From the NCBI GenBank assembly GCA_014773175.1, contig VXCM01005985.1, positions 1 to 64,000 on the forward strand: a DNA stretch of 64,000 nt, written 5' to 3'. The stretch's first letter is position 1. The number at the start of each line of letters is the position of its first letter. A program made the translations under genes and the position numbers. Below the pieces are notes generated by a model. The model was not told the DNA's origin and made no database searches. It was given only the letters and a program-made list of their open reading frames with translations. Shown piece after piece: positions 57,704 to 64,000 of the stretch. This stretch comes from Lucifuga dentata. Its lineage: Eukaryota; Chordata; Actinopteri; Ophidiiformes; Bythitidae.

Positions 57704-60700
57704 ACTCAAAATGCTGAACAAGGGGACCCGCTTTGTTTGGTACTTTTATGCATGGCCGGATTTACTTCAAATGATGATTGTGAATTCTTTTTCCTTTGGT
57801 GAATACATGAATTGTTACTGTATAGTAACTATTTTAGAATACACTTTTAAACAGTTAAAAACATCTGGAGTAGCTGTTTCTCCACAGCTAGGAGCTCATG
57901 CCTGTACTGAAGGCTCAGCAGTTTTCTAGTAGAGATGGTGGTTTTGTTTCCTTGATTCGATATTGAGCTGCTTTTGTTTGTAACCACCGGTGTCTCATCA
58001 TCTCGGCCCTGCTCCGCCATGGCGACCATCCAGCCTGTTCAAAGCAGCAGCCACATGCTGCTGATCGCGCCGGCCGCAGCCCGGCCGTCAGCCCCGCTGC
58101 TGCTGCCACATGGAAGGCACATTTGCCTGCCACCATTTTATGCTGCTGTCACCCTCCCTTCAAGAGCGAAGGAAAGAGGGGAGGTGAAAAGGAATGGAGG
58201 GAAAGAGGGAGGCTCACCCTGAGCGGATGCTAGACAAAGATGGCAGCAGAGACATTTTGTCTACTTTCATTAGTTCTGGTGGTGGTGAGCCGTGCTGAAT
58301 ATTAGCCGTTACTGGCAAAGCCACAGACGGAGAGCATGTCACAATCAAATCTACCCCTCCTCATTTCCATCTTCCTCAGTAAAAAAGTGGGACATATGGG
58401 GGCAGGATGCCAATTGCTTATTTTATACGGTAATTAGCATCACTCATATCGTGTTACGTTGAAGGTGTGTCAGCCGTGACAAAGTTTATCTCACAAATTT
58501 ACATATATTTTCCCAAAAAGGTGAGATATTTCAAGATCCTCACAGCCAGCGTGGGCTTATACGACATTTAAAAAAAGAACAGAAGAAGAACTTTGCTGGG
58601 CTTTGGTCATGTTTAATAGTTTTGTTGTTCAGAAATGAGCTTTGAGCTGCTTCTATCCGGTATTTAAACAACTCTGTGTGTTTCAATTGGGGGGGGTGTA
58701 TGTAATGTTTGCAGGGGAAAGAATGCACGGGTGAACCTAACAGAGTCATGTGACCGTCAGCTCCCTGCAGGCTGTATGGTTATGTTATAATAAAGGTTAA
58801 GGGAAGGTTGAAGCCTGAGTTTTGACAGATATTTGGATCGGGAATCAGCTTCTCTCTCGTTATCAGGATAGAAGTATTCACTCTCTCCAAAATTTTGGTG
58901 TTTCGCCAAAACACCGACCTTCATCTGCAGCTTGAACCCACCAACCCACATTAGGATTCCTTTGTTTACCTGAAAAACATCCGCCCAGCGCGCCTCTGAT
59001 TGGTGCGAGCTCTGAGATGCATCTGAACGTTGTTTAGTCCTGCTGGGCTTTCATCTGTTGGACTCATTATAGCCGTCATCTCACTGGGCTCTATTAGAAA
59101 AGCTCCGGAGATGGGCTCCCCATGAAAGAATCATGATGGACGAGGAAGTGCTGATGTGCAGGTTCCTGCCTCCAGGCGTTCACCTGCTCAGGAACAGCCC
59201 CAAGGCTAAAAGCACCAGGCTGCCACGCAGCCAATGAAAGATTGAACAGCTAAAAAAATCCCTTTTTCTTAGCGTCGCTTCCCTCAAACTCATGGCTAAT
59301 GAAACAAAAGTAAACTAATAAGAAGGGGGTCATTTCTAGAACAAAAACGTGGAGGAAAACACCAAAAAAAAAAAAAAAGNAAAAAAAAAAAAAAAGGGAA
59401 TGAAGAAGTTGTTCCGTTCTACCTTGTTAAATTTCAGACAGTTTTATTAGAGTGTCAGTTCTGTGGTCTTGGCAGGGCTCGGGAGGCGTCTGAGCCGGGA
59501 GTGCGGCGGCGGGGTGAGAGCGCGTTGGCTGTTGACACCATCTAACGAATAGGGGATTAGGAGTTTACAGAGGCAGTAAAATGATAGGTCAGAAAGAGGA
59601 GGCACTCCTCCACAGCACTTGGCTCTGTAATGAATGATTGACTGGAAAAGGAGAAGCTGCCACTCGCCGGCTGAGCGCTCGTCTTGACGCCTGCCGCGGC
59701 GCTCCACGGCTCCCCTTGATCACGTCTCGCTGCTCCCCTCTCATCTGAGGCTCCAGTCCGCAGGGAAAAGCTGCTTTTCCCTCTTATTTTTCTCCCTAAT
59801 TTACACATTTAAGACATTTTTGTTTGCTTATTTGCAATTCTGTTTTTTGTCAGTGAGCCTCTCTCTCTCTCTCGCTCTCTCTTGCTCGCTCTCTCTTCTT
59901 CACTTCCCTTTCTCTCCTGTTTGCCTCGAGGCAATGAGCTAATTTCAGGTTCCATAATTGCGGCGTGTTGTACACCTGTCTGCTATTAATTCTCCCCTGT
60001 CTCTCATTCTCTTTCTTAATGAGATATTATTGTAATTATTGTTATTACGCCATTTTCTGTAATGAAGTTGATTGATGTTGTTGTTATGGCAGTATTTACT
60101 CCCTATAATTAGTGTAAATGTGTTGAGGAGTGAGAGTGACGTGGTCGCTGACCTCGGCGTTCCCGCTTCGTGCCGTTTGTCTTGGATGTGTTGAAGCGGC
60201 CTGGTCACCGCTGAATGGCGCCCTGCTTGTAGCCATTTTAAGACCATTACAGCAGTGAAAGGAAGCACAATGGCCGGCGCCGGGCTTTGTTTCAGCCTGT
60301 CACTCGCACCCTGTGAAAATCAAATAGCGCTTTGCCTTAAAAGAAAAGGTGAAAAAGGTTTTGCCTATACTCCCATTTTTTTTTTTTTTTTTTTNTTTTT
60401 TTTTTTTTTTTTTGAAGATGTTTTGAAAGGAAGAAGTTTTCACTGACTTGAGTTTGAATGTTATTGTTAAAGAGGCAAACTACTGGAAGGAATGCGAAAG
60501 AAAGAAAATAGCTGAATGAACGTTGAATTTATTTCTTCTCTGCGACTCGCAATCCAATTAGGAGTTTAATAAGGGTCACGCATTGGGACTTCACGCTGCA
60601 TGTTTGGTTCTTTTTTGGGGGCTTTTGGGTGAAGTGGGATGGGGTCTGGTGTCTTTAATGTGTTGTGAGGCGTCTCGTGTCCCGGTGAGTCATAGAAACC

Positions 60701-63700
60701 GTCTGGGGAACACAGGCGATCCTTTCCGCGATTGGGAAGGCGAGATCATCTGTGGTTGGTTTGGTTTCTCAGGTGGCACCAATTACCTGATTCTCGCACA
60801 CCTCCGCTTTCCTCTCTCACCTGCTCCCGTCTCATTTTCCTCGAAAAAACTTCCCAAGCATTTATTTCTTTACTTTTTTTCACAGCTCGTGTAATTTATC
60901 AAGCCAAAATCATGCTAGTTTCCCCAAATTTTTCACTGCTCAGTTTCAGGTCTGACGTTCAGATCGGGTGAAAATGCAGCAATTCTGTGTAGCCAGAGTC
61001 GTTTAAAGGGGGTATACTTGATCTTTAATCTCTCCCTATGAGAAAGAAAGTAGGTAGGAGGGCCCTGGAAGTGGACTCGGCCAGCTTTTGTGGGCTGGTT
61101 CACATGCTGGGTAGCTTTGAGTGTCTGACAGCCGTTTAACTCCACACGACCTGGTTCTCAAGTGCCATCGTTTGGGCCCTCTTGAATCCTGTTAGCAGCT
61201 ATAATTACAATTCATGCACTCCCTGCGCTTCTTTGAAGAGGCATTGAGAGAGCAAAGAGCCTGAAAGAGATCCAGATACGCTAACCTTCATCAGAAACTC
61301 TCCGCGGAGAATCCTGCAAATCTGACCTTTTCTATAGATTCACAAAATGACGAATAAGTTAGATGGTATAACAGCGTCGGTAGGTAAATGTAAGTATGCA
61401 AACAACGCGTCTTTGTGAAGAAGTGAATTGAAGCACAACCAATGACTTTCAAAGGGAAAGAGAAGAAAGACTGAGCATAATGCCTAATAGGTGCTTTAGT
61501 AATTTCTGAGTTTTCATAGCTTAATCCCTTCTGAAAAGCTCAGGAGAAGAAAGGCTGCAAATGGCCCTCAGTATTAATTTGATGTGACTTCTGTACAATA
61601 AGGCCTGTGGATCCCAGAAGCCCATTTTCAAGCTTACCTTCTTTCATCCTTAGCAGCTCTTGGAAATTTTGCCTAAATGTTTCATGAAACTAAGACGGTA
61701 AGCCTCTTTGGTATTCTGTCTTTATAAGGCCTGGTTTAAGACTATTATTACACCGTGTTTAAGGCAGAGGAGCACATACAAACACTGAAGCTGCCTCGCC
61801 ATTGTGCAAAACTTAAATTGATTTGGTATAATTTGGAGGAGCGCTTGTATTAAAACACACATTCTATGGCTCATTTCCCCTTTTTTAGTTTGGATTTTTG
61901 CAAATGCAAATGAAGGAAGCTTCAGTAGTTACTCTTTCTGGCTTTTTTGAGAACATCAACTAATTTTTTTTGAAGCAGATCAGATAATTTTTCGTTTTAA
62001 ACATGGATTGAAAAACATTATCCGACCAAACTGCACAAAATGCCTTGTGACTCAGATTTCATCATAATGTTTTGCTAAGATAAAAGCCAAATTAAAATGA
62101 ATTCTTGCAGGCCTGTGTTCACTATTTCTTGAACTCTGGGACTTTTTTTGAGATTCATAAAAGTCCTTATTTTGTTTTCCTTCCCTGCAGAGAGATAAGG
62201 AAGGCAAAGCATTTACTTTATCAAAGAATCCTGTGATGATGAGTTTGGGAATGTTTGTACAGTCGCTCTATTGACGCTTTGGGGAAAATGACAGTGATAC
62301 AGATACATGCTTTTTTAAATCTTCAGGAAACAAGGAGTCTTAATTTCTTTTTTATGTTCTTTTGTTTACGCTGAGGATGGGGAAAGCAGAAAGGGCCACA
62401 TTGGGCGGGTCAGTGACCCTGGAGAAAACAGCTTGCATTAATATGGTCTAATCCAATGTAATTAGTCAAATTACAGCATGCCAAGCAGCTTGTCAGGGGC
62501 TGTCGGTTTTGGCAGGAACACACGATGTCCCGGAGTCCCACCGGACAGAGAAACCTCAAAAGCTGCAGAGCTTCTCTATTGTGCTTATTTCTACTCTTTA
62601 ATTCTCCTCCATCTTTCTTTCTTGATAAAAACAGGCTAGGCTCTTTCAGCTCCGCTATCACATTTTCACCTTTTCTGAGTTTTCCTCCGTAGCCCTGGGC
62701 TGCTAGCTTGGCTTCCTCTCTGCCTGCTAAAGTGGATCAAAATGATGCTGGGAATCTTAGCAGGAGCTACAGAAAGTCAGAGCAATTATATCAGGGCTGA
62801 ACTCCTCCCACGTGACTCTATGAAGTCAGGTGTATGCTAACTAGTGCTGCTAAGAACCGCTAAGACACTTCTTCGTGCCGTAGGATTAGCATTCGTAAAA
62901 AGATTTAAACTATATAATTACATGAGGATAAAATACAAATTATCTAGTGCACTCAACAGCCAGATTATCATTCTCTGCAAGCTCCGTTCAGCCCCGAGGG
63001 GCGAGCCTGGATGACAAAGGCCCTCATTAGCATAAATTTACAAGCACTCCCGTTCAAAGAAGCCGATAAGAACCTGTTCCACCTTTGCTGTGGCCCTGAA
63101 TGGCTTGTTGTGCTTTTGGCAATGACAGATAAGTCAGGGTAATTCCACTTTATGCCTGCAAAAATGATACTCTAGATTCTGGCTGCATCCTGGAGGTGTC
63201 ACCCACGATAATCCTCAAAGAGCGTCCAGCAGAAAGGGAGGCTGTGTGTTTTCCACATGATATACTGCGAATGACAGAAAGAATTAAATGAAAGGAGATG
63301 AATCTGTAACATATTATTAAGCAATTCCCACTGAATAACAGGGATAAAAGGATAATGGATGAGGGTGTCGTTATTACCTTGGTGCTGAGGGAAGCGCAAA
63401 GCAAAGGTAGAGAGACAAGATTAATTGAGGACGAGCGAGGCCCTCATTGCTCATCAGACCCTTTCGTCTAACCGCTTGCTCTTCCTGTCCTTCTCCCACT
63501 CCATCTCTCTGCCTCTCCATCCTTGTCTCATTCTTTCCTCTTCTTCTCTGTCTGGCTACGAGCCCCCATCCCTCCCACACACCAACCAAAAAAAGAAAAA
63601 GTGGGATTTAAAGCGATCAGCTTGGCACTCTCAGTGGCAGCCAGAGGAAGCTGGTACCCAGGCCAGGAAGATTTCAGTCATCTTAAGGCTGACAAGTCCC

Positions 63701-63820
63701 TGAAAAAGTCCCATTAGGGAAAGCTGGCAGAAAAGACCCCATAGCGTATGACTGCATCCCTTCTCTCAAGCTCCTTACTGAAGGCATTCTCAAGCTATTT
63801 ATCTGGATGATGTGCTCGCT

Positions 63821-63821
<1 letters not shown>

Positions 63822-63860
<39 letters not shown>
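63822..63860. repeat. (GT)n microsatellite
   Basis: About 19 units near the right edge of the window. Confidence 0.95.
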
Positions 63861-63861
<1 letters not shown>

Positions 63862-64000
63862 TGTGTAAGTGTGCTCATACAGTATTTTCACTGCATCACT
63901 TTCTTCACACACACATTTATTAGTTTACTTGCTACCAAATTAAAGTAGACCTAATTAAGTTTCTGGGAAGATAAAATAATGCTGCATTTCACAGAACGGT

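Larger units (their letters stand above)
48901..64000 (+). other. nbea: nbea intron after exon F (5' part), transposon-poor, hosts mab21l1
   Basis: At least 15.1 kb with mab21l1 antisense near its start. Only one transposon-like element (54259-54634) and one long microsatellite (63822-63860) were recognised. The stretches 51486-54258 and 54635-64000 hold no gene. They contain many blocks of complex, non-repetitive sequence with TAAT-type homeodomain cores that could be conserved enhancers. Conservation cannot be judged from one sequence. Confidence 0.75.

Noticed and set aside
1..64000. Endogenous retrovirus or other viral insertion
   Set aside because: No long terminal repeats, primer-binding site or gag/pol-like frames were seen on either strand.

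Overview
This is a piece of a vertebrate, almost certainly teleost fish, nuclear genome. Evidence: short coding exons with GT/AG borders separated by long introns, many CA/GT microsatellites, several families of short inverted-repeat DNA transposons (MITEs), no mammalian Alu/B1/L1 sequence, and protein matches to two vertebrate-type genes. The species cannot be named from the window. No bacterial, phage or viral gene, CRISPR array, rRNA gene or intact tRNA gene was seen.

The backbone is the neurobeachin gene (nbea), read left to right on the + strand. Six consecutive internal exons were located (5902-5966, 9435-9543, 11367-11533, 26994-27118, 41392-41547, 48764-48900). Their phases join without a break and encode the DUF1088 region, an acidic linker and the start of the PH domain that precedes the BEACH domain. 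The residues fit NBEA better than its paralogue LRBA. Neither end of the gene is in the window.

Inside the intron after the last exon, on the opposite strand, lies the single-exon developmental gene mab21l1 (50208-51352). This is the nested antisense arrangement known from other vertebrates. The gene looks broken by a frameshift, but the break is an assembly artefact: a 64-base segment is present twice on either side of a single N. Removing one copy and the N leaves exactly 359 codons plus a stop.

From 1 to about 44.3 kb the introns are heavily loaded with non-autonomous DNA elements. The dominant family is about 586 bp long with about 88-bp inverted ends beginning AGGACCAT and TTAA target duplications (piggyBac-like). 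About 17 full, gapped or relic copies are present, and one insertion can be proved against an empty paralogous site in this same window. Other families are a 530-560 bp Harbinger-like MITE carrying a CRE plus a YY1-like motif, an element with ends containing TATACTCGAGTATA, a hAT-like element ending CAGGG/CCCTG, and a 0.9-kb element with about 270-bp inverted ends and a tRNA-like insert. From 44.3 kb to the end the TTAA family is absent. Only one small Tc1/mariner-like element was recognised there, which fits a mab21l1 regulatory domain resistant to insertions.

Twenty single Ns mark assembly joins. Seven are flanked by direct duplicates of 61-67 bp, eleven lie in or beside homopolymers, and two truncate transposon copies. 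I found no previously undescribed molecular system. The most interesting leads are inverted pairs of the TTAA element bracketing nbea exons (possible circular RNAs), the unusual conservation pattern of that element, the CRE/YY1-bearing MITE, and four snap-back palindromes.
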